Part shown: one piece after another, positions 9,389-18,360 of the stretch | How the letters are laid out: each line of letters opens with the position of its first letter | How positions within the stretch are numbered: the first letter of the stretch is position 1 | Assembly (NCBI GenBank): GCA_032718475.1 | Contig: JAUCBJ010001509.1 | Coordinates: forward strand, 1-24,917 | DNA length: 24,917 bases | Direction of reading: 5' to 3' | Origin: Nemertoderma westbladi | Taxonomy: Eukaryota > Xenacoelomorpha > Nemertodermatida > Nemertodermatidae | Program-made: the position numbers and the translations under genes | The notes under the pieces: generated by a model | What the model was told of the DNA's origin: nothing | Seen by the model: only the letters and a program-made list of their open reading frames with translations | Databases searched by the model: none

Positions 9389-10030
9389 AGTTCAGTGGCA
9401 GGTAATAGGTCCTGTCCGTGCTTGGTTCGTCGACCGGTAACTCCACGGCCCATCCTTTCTCGACATACTTTCTGATTGTTTTGTGAATGTACTCATTCTT
9501 CTCGGGGCTCCGTTTTAGCATCTGCTTCAACTTACGAAGCCTCGTGAGTACCATCCCTTTATTGTTGGGTAACGGTAGCTTCGGTAGCTTCCATACCATT
9601 CCTATGGTATACCGCCCCTCATCGCATGTCATCGATTCCTTTACACTTTGTAAAGCCTGTTTGTCTTCTACCGAGGTTCCGACCCCGGTCTCTTTTAATC
9701 CCTCAAAATCCTCTCTGAGCAGTCTCCTGAGCTGCTCTTCTGCTCCTTCATCTCCCATTTCTCGCATAGTTCCCGCGAACATGCATCCTGATGTCTCCGA
9801 CATCCTAAATGGTATCTTACTCCTGATTGGGCCACTCAGCGTCCACCCGAATGGTGTTAATATCGCCACCGGGTCACACTGCCTGTCTTCGCCGAAGACC
9901 GTTTGCATTCTCTCGTGGGCCTTCGGGCAGTCCATTCCTACTATGATGGATACCTTCCTAACATCCACCTCTGGGATTGAGAAGTCAATACTGTCCAGGA
10001 ATCTATATTGTTCGACCTCGATGTCACCTG
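9387..10030 (-). pseudogene. pol: Bel/Pao Pol: protease-RT linker and RT fingers, frameshifted fragment
   Basis: This frame carries the segment between protease and RT palm. It includes a stretch like DSIDFSIPEVDVR, then IIVGMDCP, TPFGWTLSGPI and a conserved YYLPL before the end, all typical of Bel/Pao polyproteins. It ends at a TAG (9387-9389), just where the next frame begins with the sequence leading into VVDASAK. A single-base change restores continuity, so this is a +1/-1 frameshift and not a natural terminus. At its upstream end another one-base shift (about 10020-10035) separates it from the protease. The open frame extends up to 10088, but upstream of about 10030 it is the wrong frame. 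Confidence 0.85.
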
Positions 10031-10231
10031 GATGGGGTCGATGGTCGCCCCATCGTCGCATCCCGGTGCTATCGCTGCTATCACGCACTGTCCGGTCCTC
10101 ATCTCCAAAACCTCATCTTTGCTGGAGATGGTTGTTACCGCCATTCTACTTGGCCTCGTTCTCAATCCTATCTCTTCGGCCACCCAATCTTCAACTAAGG
10201 CACCACTGTCGACCAGCATCAGCGTGGTTAC
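10025..10231 (-). pseudogene. Bel/Pao aspartic protease, 3' part
   Basis: Frame with LVDSGA: the catalytic Asp codon is at 10208-10210, as in retroviral-type aspartic proteases that cut Gag-Pol. It is followed by a flap-like region and CVIAAIAPG. The protease start lies on the far side of the LINE insertion, at 15452 and upwards, in the same frame. The insertion point is only six codons before the catalytic Asp. The frame leaves the Pol frame near 10025 through a one-base shift. Confidence 0.85.
10221..10231. repeat. Target-site duplication, left copy (LINE-A)
   Basis: AGCGTGGTTAC is found here and again at 15441-15451. The flanks then differ completely. Removing 10232-15440 plus one copy rejoins the Bel/Pao protease frame. 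The first two bases (AG) could also belong to the LINE tail, so the duplication is 9 to 11 bp. Confidence 0.88.
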
Positions 10232-10321
10232 GGTCACGGTCAGGTCAGGTATTCTAGGTCATTGATCAAGAAAACTTGCCACCTCCATGCAGCATAAAGG
10301 AGGTGCCACCTGTAGCTGCAT

Positions 10322-10413
10322 AGACCCTCTTACTAGGGCAAATCTGGTCCTGTAACTAGGACCCCCTTCGTTCTGGGATAAGGACGCCCTTGGTCCTGGA
10401 TTAAGGACCCATA
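10322..10413 (+). repeat. About four imperfect 23 bp tandem repeats with hairpin cores
   Basis: Units share a GGTCCT-N6-AGGACC layout: perfect stems at 10346-10351 with 10358-10363 and at 10392-10397 with 10404-10409. A related CCCT-N6-AGGG lies at 10325-10338, and a weaker unit lies between. They sit near the 5' end of LINE-A and may form stem-loops in its leader RNA. Confidence 0.6.
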
Positions 10414-10429
10414 TACTTGGCTGCAGGGG

Positions 10430-11902
10430 TATCCCTGTTGAAAATCCCTGTTACACATACTAAGTACTTGTAAAGTCTACTTGCTATCTTCTTAACAAGT
10501 ACTTGCCAAGATATGTAAAGTATATCACTTAATAAGCCAAATCTTTCTATGAATGTAAAGTTTTAATTAGGCACTTGGTAATTTTAAACAGTATGTCATG
10601 TAAATAGAAAGTAATTATAAATTTATCAATGCAAATTATAATATAAAACTCAAACGTGAGACTGACCAATCACTGCACTGTGCATGTGTGTGCATGTTCT
10701 GTGTAGATGGGAGGGGGGTGGGGGGGGGGGGGGGGGGGTACCTTATCCAATCCCTACACCCTACAATCTACAGGCCTACACCTACAATACCCTATACATT
10801 TAGAACAAGAAACAGCAGAGTATATATGAAAATATTTAATCCATAGTGATATGAGAGTATCCTTGATATATTTTGGTGATGACCCATATATTCGTATTCG
10901 ATTAGTTAGATTAATATAATTTATCTTATTTTCAGACAAAATAGAATATTCATATTGATAAATCTACGACAATGTATTAACTTTAAGACCTTGTAATAGG
11001 TCATTTGTCATTTTATATTTATTCAAAAATGTAAATAATACACAAAAGCAATTGAAGCATAAGAAAACTGCACAATTAAAAAATAATGTTTTGCGATTAA
11101 AAATATTTATCTTGCGATATTAATAGCTTGAACATTCCAACGCCCATATATCTGCTTTATCTCAACAAAATTTAATAGTATTTGGTATAAACAAAACAAC
11201 ATTTTTCGGCTTTCTTTCTTCATTATTTTCTTTTCTTATTGCTTTCTAACATAGCAGCTTTGGTAATCAGAGGAATCACTCATTAAATCACCAAAAATGA
11301 ACGCAAAACTGAATAATGTAATAGGAATGCTAAATATTAGTTTGTTTTGGTTCATATTCAATTTCGATCCATTAGGACGTTAAATTACCTAATGTCAATG
11401 TCCCAATTTGATATATTACTAACAACGTCAGCATTTTTTACCTATATTAAACAATATTTCATAGATGTTCAGAATCGCAGGAAAAAAGTACCAATATGAA
11501 CGTTTAATTTCTTTCGTGGATGTCATGTGCTACCTGGGATAGCTGCATTCAGACCTGACAACTGGCAGGCCCCACTGAAACTACTGAACTGTTGTATGTA
11601 ATACAGTGGTGACATTGTTATGCCTATACTCAGGCAAGTACAAGCTCGCCCAACAACTAACAGTACTGCAGTAAGCCTATATCTGCATATATGCAATACT
11701 TTGCAGGGACATGGCAAGTACCTGCAAAATATAAGTGAGCAAAGTAACACTTGCAATATTTATTAAAACTAAAGAAATAACTTACATGCTCTATTAAGTT
11801 TACCAAATTTTTGTTACTAAACATATTTTGACAAGTGTAATAAACTGATAGCAAGGAACTTGCAAATCTTAGGAAATGTACTATGAATTTTCAACAGGGA
11901 TA
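10430..11902. mobile_element. MITE-like DNA transposon nested in LINE-A
   Basis: TATCCCTGTTGAAAAT at 10430-10445 is the exact reverse complement of 11887-11902. If the outer TA is the target duplication, the element is 10432-11900 (1,469 bp) with termini TCCCTGTTGAAAAT. Subterminal sequences show decayed inverted similarity (CTTGCTATC, and ACTTGCCAAGATATGT against ACTTGTCAAAATATGT). The interior is AT-rich with no transposase frame, so it is non-autonomous. TA target and long imperfect TIRs fit several superfamilies, including Tc1/mariner-like. Confidence 0.65.
10709..10738 (+). repeat. G homopolymer-rich tract
   Basis: A run of almost only G, broken by a few T and A near its start and ending in an uninterrupted G stretch. 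It lies inside the MITE-like element. Length is likely unreliable and G-quadruplex formation is possible. Confidence 0.8.
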
Positions 11903-11903
11903 T

Positions 11904-12123
11904 GGCCTGACCAGGCAGATGGTGATCTACCAATGGCTGGTCACGAGTAGAGTGTTCTCATGTCCACTCTGAGAGCACTTCACTGCGACCTGCACCTGGC
12001 AGCAAGGGTACAGGGCATGACCCAGCAGATGAGCTGCAACAGCCAATGGTGGGTCATGTGCGCCAGAGTAGATATGGGTGATGGGCCTCATATCTGACTC
12101 CATTGCGACACCCACCCTGTGGA
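11904..12123 (+). repeat. Two 110 bp tandem repeats in the LINE-A 5' region
   Basis: GGCCTGACCAGGCAGATG at 11904 recurs in diverged form as GGGCATGACCCAGCAGATG around 12013. Both are followed by CCAATGG-TGGTCA-like and AGTAGA strings and later by CACTGCGACC or CATTGCGACA. The offset is 110 bp. They lie just before the ORF, as promoter-bearing monomers do in the 5' UTR of some LINEs. A promoter role is not shown. Confidence 0.6.
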
Positions 12124-12191
12124 ATGGCAAACCAGGGTGTGGTATTTGCCCCGAGAGCTGACTGGCAAAAAAGCACCCCCCAACCCCCACT

Positions 12192-13212
12192 ATGGATTAC
12201 ATTAGCAATGCGGAGGTCCGGCCACTAGAGGCCAGTGGAATTGCCAGACAGAATCGGCCTCACAGGCGTCAGTTAACTCCTGACCGGCTGCCTGTCTCAC
12301 CCCCTACTGGAGAGAGAGCAGCCAACAATTCTTTGAGTCCCTTTCCTGATTACCTTTCTGGCCCAAACCCTGGGTCACCAGGGAGGCCAGATTGTGATGG
12401 GGAGAGGGATTCTGGAGTTGGAGGCTACTCTCATGTTCCACCCCGACCAACAAAGCCATTGGTGAATCTGAGTCACTAGACTAGGCTCAGTAATCACCCT
12501 AACACTCGGGTCCCCAATGCGACAAGGTGAGCTGACTGCCTTGGCAGATAAGCTTTCTCTTAGCGCAGTGGGTGTTCAAGAGCACCGAATGCAGACTGGA
12601 CAGACTGATGAGGTTCTGATTAAGGACATGGGGGGCGGTTGGCGACTCGCCCTCGCGTCAGCAGATGATAGTGGCAATGGTGGAATTGGTCTATTGATGA
12701 ATCCAACTGCACACGCAGCATTGGACAAAATAGACCAAATCTCTAACCGCATCATCCATTGCCACTTCTCATGTTCTGGAAGACTGGCTAAGAAGTTTCC
12801 TAAGGTGGTTCTGATTGTGTGCTACTCTCCAACTAGTGTTGCCCCTATAGAGGAGGTGGAAAATTTCTACCACAATCTACAAGCAGCTACTGATGGAGTG
12901 GATCAGCATGCATTCTTAACATTCCTGGGAGACTTTAATGCAAGTCTGCATCAATCACCTACATCGCCCTGGGTCTATAGCAATAGTGTTAACCGAAATT
13001 CTGTCCATCTTCAGGATTTTATCTCTGGGAATGGATTGTTTTCGTCTGGAACATAGGTCAAGAAGCGAACTGGAAAGCTATGGACTCATAGTGGACCCAG
13101 TGGTCACAAGTCCCAGATAGACCATATTCTGTTTCGTAGGAAATACAGGAGCTATATACAAGACTGTAATGCATTTACACTTCGACCCTTCTCCAGTGAT
13201 CACCGCCTTATT
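12192..13212 (+). pseudogene. LINE-A: N-terminus and APE endonuclease domain
   Basis: This is the first part of the single LINE-A ORF; the AP-type endonuclease nicks the target DNA. The ATG at 12192 starts a proline-rich leader with no known domain, interrupted by a TAG at 12477. The NTR motif of APE domains (12501-12509) is in this frame. A one-base shift at the C4 run near 12512 moves the rest to the frame of 12517. There QEHR (12577), GDFNA (12928) and SDHR (13195-13206) follow, the expected catalytic motifs. A TAG at 13054 is a clean in-frame nonsense change. All active-site residues remain visible, so the copy is fairly young. Confidence 0.9.
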
Positions 13213-15394
13213 GTGGCCAAGGTAAGACTTAGTTTGCGTGTTAGCAGAACAACGAAATCTGCCTTGCCGCGGCATGACTGGTCCTCTCTGTTGCAACAGC
13301 CAAGTGTGAGATCCAGCTTCACACTACAGCTGAGCAACAGGTATGAGGCTCTTGCCTCAGAGGCGGCAGATCACTGTGAGGGCTATACTGCCTTTACAGA
13401 AGCAGTTAAGTTAGCAGCTGCAGAAACAGTTCCTGTATACCCTCGAAACAGGAAAAGGGCCCCCTGGACTGACAACAAAATTCAGAAGTGCCGAAATGAC
13501 CTTCATAAGGCGCAGAAAGAGTCCCGACTCAAACAGACTACAGCGGCCAAGAATGCAGTTAAGGCTGCATCTAGGTCCCTGAACAGGCAGTACTCTGTTA
13601 ATCTACAGGAGCTAATAAACCAACAGGTTGTTGCCATCAATGATGCTGACGACAGCAGGCAATCATCCCAGGCATGGAAATCAATCAATCTGCTTACTGG
13701 GCGGAAAAGCCAACCAACCACCAAGGTTAAGGCTGAATCACCAGCCGATCGCCTCAATGGTTGGAAAGCCCACTTTGAAAAGCTCCTCAATAATGACAGG
13801 GTATTGCCTGATAACTTTATAGAAGTAAAAGTGTCTGAGTCTGTACTTCCAGATATTCCCATTGGCAATATCTCCTTTGCAGAAGTGAAGGCTGCTGCAA
13901 AGAGCATTAAGACCAATCGTGCCAGTGGAGTAGATGGTGTTCCCCCTGAGGTCTTTAAAATACCTGAGTGTTTAAAGCTCATCTATCCCATCATAGTAGA
14001 CATGTACCGAACAACAAGAGTCCCACAAGAAATGAAAACAAATAAGTTGGTGCCAGTTCCCAAGAAGGGCAACCTAACACTCTATGGTTCTTTTCGGGGA
14101 ATCTCATTGATCTCGATTGCTGCAAAGCTATACAATAGGATTCTATTAAATCGCATCAGGGATCCCATTGAGAGACTGGTCCGTGGAAATCAGAATGGGT
14201 TCCGTAAAGGTCGTGGGACCATGGAGCCCATTTTGGCACTTAGAAGGATAATTGAAGAATTATCAAAAAAGAAAGACAGGCATCTGGCTGTTATCTTTGT
14301 TGACTTCTTCAATGCCTTTGATTCAGTCTCTCGCTCACGTATGTTCAGCATACTTTCATTATATGGGATTCCTGATGAAATTATTGCAGCAATCAGATCA
14401 GTATACGATGGTTCGACAACATTTGTGTCTACTGTTGACGGTGACACAGAACCATTTGAAGTGTTATGTGGCGTGTTATAAGACACACTTGCACCATTCT
14501 TGTTCATTATTGTGGTTGACTATGTTCTACGCATGTCCTTAGATCATCATAATGATGATGGGGTGATGATAAATCCACCTACTGGCTCCAGAAGTCGAGG
14601 AAATCCTGCCAAGTACCTAACTGATCTAGACTTTGCTGATGACTTAGGAGTACTCTCAGAATCATTAGAGGGAGCCCAACGGCTCCTCAGCTCATTAGAA
14701 CATGCTGCTTCTAGTGTTGGTCTTTTTATTAACTCCAGAAAGACCACAATTCTGACCGTTTACTTTGAAAGTTCTCAGCAAGTCTCTGATCGGATGAGCA
14801 TAAGCTCAAAGGATGGTATGCTTGAGCATGTGGACGACTTCTGTTACCTGGGATCATGGATCCGGAAATCAGGTGAGGACCTTCGAATACGAAAGGGAAA
14901 GGCATGGGCAGCTTTGAATAGGCTTTCCAGGATTTGGAAGTCACCGAGAATTAATCGGAAACTTAAGGTCGATTATTTAGAGCAGCAGTAGTTCCAGTCC
15001 ATGCTGGGCTCTAACTGCTGAAGACACCAAATCTCTGAATGGCACATTCACAAGAATGCTACGCCGGGTTCATTGTATCAAGTACAATGCACACATCTCC
15101 AACCAGACACTATATAACATTGGAGGTTTCTCATTGGTTCCCCCAAGCTTGACACTAGAACAAAATCGCCTCCGCTTTGCAGGACATTGCTTTCGCCGTG
15201 AGGACCAGCCAGTGCATAATCTTGTACTTTGGCAGCCTCATGGAGTGAATAAGCATGGTGGACAGCCCATGACTTTCTTGAGACGCATCTTAAAGGACAC
15301 TGGCCTTAAAGATGCGGATGATCTAGCAAATGTCATGGGTGATAGGGAGTTGTGGCGGTGCAATTTTGTTGACAAGCCGGCACAGCATTCTTAA
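13213..15394 (+). pseudogene. LINE-A: reverse transcriptase and C-terminal region
   Basis: This is the same frame as the endonuclease. RT motifs in order are NRASGVDG, FRGISLIS, NQNGFRKG, motif A FVDFFNAFDS, motif B reduced to GVL-stop-DTLAP (stop at 14479-14481; a glycine codon of the usual QGD is also missing), and motif C FADD (14632-14643). The frame stops at 14989 and shifts by one base. The C-terminal part (about 15000-15394) has LNGTFTRMLRR and RFAGHCFRR, typical of the tail of this LINE group, and ends with TAA at 15392. Only about 30 bases separate that stop from the (TAG)n tail. It cannot make functional RT without repair of these breaks. Confidence 0.92.
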
Positions 15395-15424
15395 AAATGC
15401 AGCTGCAATGCAGCATGCCGATCC

Positions 15425-15442
15425 TAGTAGTAGTAGTAGTAG
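15425..15442 (+). repeat. (TAG)6 3' tail of LINE-A
   Basis: Six TAG triplets follow CGATCC. The last AG overlaps the right target duplication. LINE-B ends with the same kind of tail after CGACC, which marks the 3' end of both elements. Confidence 0.85.
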
Positions 15443-15451
15443 CGTGGTTAC
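15441..15451. repeat. Target-site duplication, right copy (LINE-A)
   Basis: AGCGTGGTTAC, identical to 10221-10231. Bel/Pao coding sequence resumes directly to its right. Confidence 0.88.
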
Positions 15452-16903
15452 TGATCGATTGCCTTCCCCGATTATCCTTACTGGTACTACCCCTAATAGT
15501 ACCGTTCCTCTCTTCCTCGCCACTACGGTGCTCGTTGCCATTGTCTGTCCTTTACTCTGACTGAACTTAATTGGCGTTTCTTTGCATTGGTTGGCTCTAT
15601 GTCCACTCATCACACATCGCAAGCAGATTTCATTTCTTCTCGCGTATTCTACCTGATCTTCCCTGGGTAGCGCTTGCCAGTACCTGCAGTTCATGGACAG
15701 ATGAAGTGCATTTGTATGTAGTTGGCATTTGCTCTTTGGGTTGTAGCCATCCTTATAAAGTGCGTTGCATATCGCACTTATATTTGTACCAAAGTCCCTA
15801 CTATTCTTATTGTTTGGGTTCGGCCTACTGGGCGTGCTGGGGTTATGTTTATTTGTGTTGTTATTTTTCCCATGTCTGCTCCATGATGTGGTCTTACCCC
15901 CGGCTACTTGTGGACTGGTAGTCCCCTGCGTTGCTGCGTACGGCAGTGACTGCCTGAGCTTTGGCAATGCATTCGACGCGTTGTGCTCTGGTTTCAGCCT
16001 GTGGTAATCGGTCTTTGGTCCCTTTCCCAGGCTATCCTCGCTATAGACTGGGTCCGTTATAAGTTCAGCTTCATAGTTTAAGAAGCTCGACATCTCTTCT
16101 AAACCCGGTTCCGCACCCTTCCTATCTCGAGTGGAGAAAGCGATTTTCCTCCACTTATTGCGCAGCCAAATCGGTAGTGCCTGCGCTATCGTAGTGATGT
16201 TGTTGGACGCGTTGAGTTCGTATGGCGCGTCCAGCGTCTTTAGCACGATTAGCGCCTTCTCGACTTTGTTAGCGAATGTCTTTATGCTAACGGGGTTATC
16301 CTGTAGGCCACCCGATGTTATACCTCTCAGGGTCTGCCGGATGATCTTGGCCGGGTGCCCGTATTCCCTGTCTAACGCCCGCTATGCCGTCGTGAAGCCC
16401 CCCTCGATGCCCTGGTATTGCCTCACGATGTCGTATGCTGGGCCCCCTGTATATACTTGCAGATACTTTAGGCACTCCGCCTGCGTCATATTCTTTGTTA
16501 ATATTTCGTTACTATACATGCGCCGAAACTGTAGGTATTCTTCCGGCCTACTTCCATCGAATTTGAATGGTTCCGCGGGTGGTAACTCGATCCTGGTCTT
16601 TAATGCATCGATTAACGTGGCCATCCCCATCGCTTGCGCTTCTAATGGGTTCGATGCGTGCTGTATAGGTTCTCCCGTTGGGTGCGGTCCGTTCGTCCTG
16701 TCTGCCGCTTTCCTCTGACTTGGATATATCATAGGGGGTAGCGGCCCCCTCCATATTTCTGTGTCGCACGATCTATTCTCGTCCAAGGGGTTCGACGTTC
16801 TTACTCCTATTGGGGTATATTGTTGATATTGTGATGGGGGAATGTCACCCTGTCCCCCCCCCCCCCCCCCCCACCGGTATGTTTGGTACTGGGGTTGATG
16901 TTA
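15452..16903 (-). pseudogene. gag: Bel/Pao Gag and start of protease
   Basis: The structural protein that packages element RNA. The frame opens leftwards from a stop at 16901-16903. A Gly run encoded by the C19 homopolymer precedes a proline/glutamine-rich N-terminus. The Bel/Pao Gag core follows: PFKFDGSRPEEYLQF, then GGPAYDIVRQY. A TAG at 16382-16384 interrupts it in frame; the next codons continue into LDREYGHPAKI and IWLRNKWRKIAF. A cysteine/histidine region ends in a C-x2-C-x4-H-x4-C zinc knuckle (CLRCVMSGHRANQC). The frame then enters the protease and is cut by LINE-A at 15451; the open frame to 15323 beyond that is LINE sequence read backwards. The likely ATG is at 16918-16920, out of frame by the homopolymer length. 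Confidence 0.9.
16854..16872 (+). repeat. C19 homopolymer inside gag
   Basis: Nineteen C in a row (G on the coding strand) encode a polyglycine stretch. The only good upstream ATG (16918-16920) is in a different frame from the rest of Gag, so one or two bases too many or too few here would explain the break. Confidence 0.9.
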
Positions 16904-16920
16904 ATATATTGGGGCCCATA

Positions 16921-17317
16921 CACCTATCCGCAATAATTCTCCCCTCCCCTGGGTATATGTTATGTCCTTGCATGCTGTAGTCATACTGCTGTGCTGGTAC
17001 CGGTATAGGCCTATCCACATAGGCGTATAGGCCTATGCGAATATTTTAAGAAATCTTTTGCAAATGTTTTTCAAACCCATGTCTGATAGTTAGCTCACAT
17101 ACATAATATATGTAGCCCCATGGCCAATTTGCAGTAATTAGGCTGCCAAAATTCAAAATGGCCTTTGATAAAATAGGCCACTTGGTAGCGAATAGGCCGG
17201 AAAAATATATTTCTTGAATGCGAATGGGACACTGCAGTTATACACATATGGCCCGCATGATACCAGGAATATCTATATATATATATATGGCTGGCTGGTG
17301 ACAGATTTATAGTTAAT
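16921..17317. other. Non-coding flank upstream of gag
   Basis: In minus-strand terms this is where the Bel/Pao leader, primer-binding site and 5' LTR should lie. I found no LTR boundary, no clear primer-binding site and no match to the left flank. Two palindromes ATAGGCCTAT (17005-17014, 17027-17036) and a (TA)n microsatellite at 17274-17288 are present. Confidence 0.55.
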
Positions 17318-17366
17318 TATCGTACCAGTACCACATTAAGCTATTTCCTGACTTATACATTTGAAC
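17318..17366. repeat. Long target-site duplication, left copy (LINE-B)
   Basis: 49 bp matching 20473-20521 with four substitutions (at 17322, 17327, 17349 and 17357). The right copy starts directly after the (TAG)n tail, which fixes the ends of LINE-B. Confidence 0.85.
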
Positions 17367-17482
17367 CAAAGGCTAGACATGCTGACAAGGTTGGCGGCAG
17401 GCAATAAACCAACGGCGACCTACTGCGAAGACACTTTGTAGGAGTTGCGACCACAAGTGGTTTACTCTCGCAACTGAAAGAT

Positions 17483-18360
17483 ATGAGTATGAGAAACCTC
17501 CAGGAGAAATACCGGCTTGGTCGTCGTCCGGGTCAACAAGGACCGCGTCCCTCAGTGGTACACCAGGCTGGGCTCGATAAATTGGCTACTGGAACAGGCT
17601 ACAGAGAAGAAACAAGAACCAACCTGTTGAAATGTAAAACGACACTAAAGATTGCTACAATGAACACACGCACGCTGAAAGCATATAGCAAACAGGGTGA
17701 CATGGTTGCTCTGTCAATGGAATATAACATCGACATCATCTGCATCCAAGAACATCGGATTTGTCATGAAGACACTGCCATGAAGTACAATGACATTGGA
17801 AATGGATGGACGTAAGTAACAAGCTCAGCAGTAAGAAACTCGGCCAATGCATCAATTGGCGGAGTAGGAATTCTGCTAAGCCCATTTGCACTTAAGACCC
17901 TAAACAATATCGAATCTATAAATTCCAGGGTTATGATCGCAACATTTGATGGGAATCCCAAGACAACAGTTATATGTTGCTAGAGTCCAACCAATGCCTC
18001 AGAGCCAGAACAAGCAGTCAAGTTTTATGAAGATCTGACTGGACTTATAAAGGACATTCTGAAACACAATGTTAATGTCATTGCTGGTGAACTGAATGCG
18101 CAAATTGGCCCAGAAGACATCAAGGGTTACACCTATAACACCAGTTCCAACAGAAATGGATACTTTCTTTTAGACCTAATGGATGAATGTGAATTGATAC
18201 CAACATTGATACCAAAATTGATGCCACTATGGACTCAATACCCTAATGGAAACAAAGCACAACTGGATTGCATCCTTATAAACAAAAAGTGGAGAAACAG
18301 CATGATCAACTGCGAGGCATACAGCTCGTTCAACCTAATTGGTTCGGACCACAGAATTGA
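17483..18360 (+). pseudogene. LINE-B: leader and APE endonuclease domain
   Basis: From the ATG at 17483 a basic leader precedes the AP-endonuclease motifs NTRTL and QEHR. In-frame stops occur at 17813 (TAA) and 17981 (TAG). Beyond them the same frame carries a C-terminal half with AGELNAQIG, where the usual catalytic Asp of GDxN is replaced by Glu, and GSDHR near 18345-18359. The frame then shifts by one base between about 18360 and 18421. The endonuclease is therefore both truncated and altered at a catalytic position in this copy. Confidence 0.88.

Larger units (their letters stand above)
10232..15440 (+). mobile_element. LINE-A: APE-type non-LTR retrotransposon inserted in Bel/Pao
   Basis: The 5.2 kb insert lies on the strand opposite to its Bel/Pao host. 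It comprises a 5' region with short tandem repeats, a MITE-like insertion, two 110 bp repeats, one long ORF with AP endonuclease and reverse transcriptase (12192-15394), and a (TAG)n tail. Without the MITE it is about 3.7 kb and looks full length. It lacks a separate ORF1. The domain set and short tandem tail suggest an RTE- or I-like clade; I cannot choose by eye. The ORF is broken by three stops and two frameshifts. Confidence 0.93.
6341..16920 (-). mobile_element. Bel/Pao LTR-retrotransposon, internal region, split by a LINE
   Basis: Reading leftwards the coding order is gag with zinc knuckle (16903-15452), aspartic protease with DSG (10231-about 10030), reverse transcriptase with YVDD, RNase H, and HHCC/DDE integrase ending at 6341. 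Without the 10232-15440 insertion the internal region is about 5.4 kb, normal for Bel/Pao. The reading frame on the two sides of the insertion is continuous once the insert and one target duplication are removed. Breaks: a poly-C frameshift at the gag start, an amber stop in gag, and frameshifts near 10025 and 9389. No LTR pair was recognised at either end. Confidence 0.93.

Noticed and set aside
9487-10257. Plus-strand 256-codon frame over the Bel/Pao pol region
   Set aside because: It is antisense to recognisable protease and RT sequence and crosses into the LINE-A insertion.
13503-13982. Minus-strand 159-codon frame inside LINE-A
   Set aside because: It is antisense to the LINE-A region between endonuclease and RT and shows no motif.
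15323-15451. Leucine-rich C-terminal tail of gag on the minus strand
   Set aside because: This segment is the LINE-A 3' end and its TAG tail read backwards, beyond the insertion junction.
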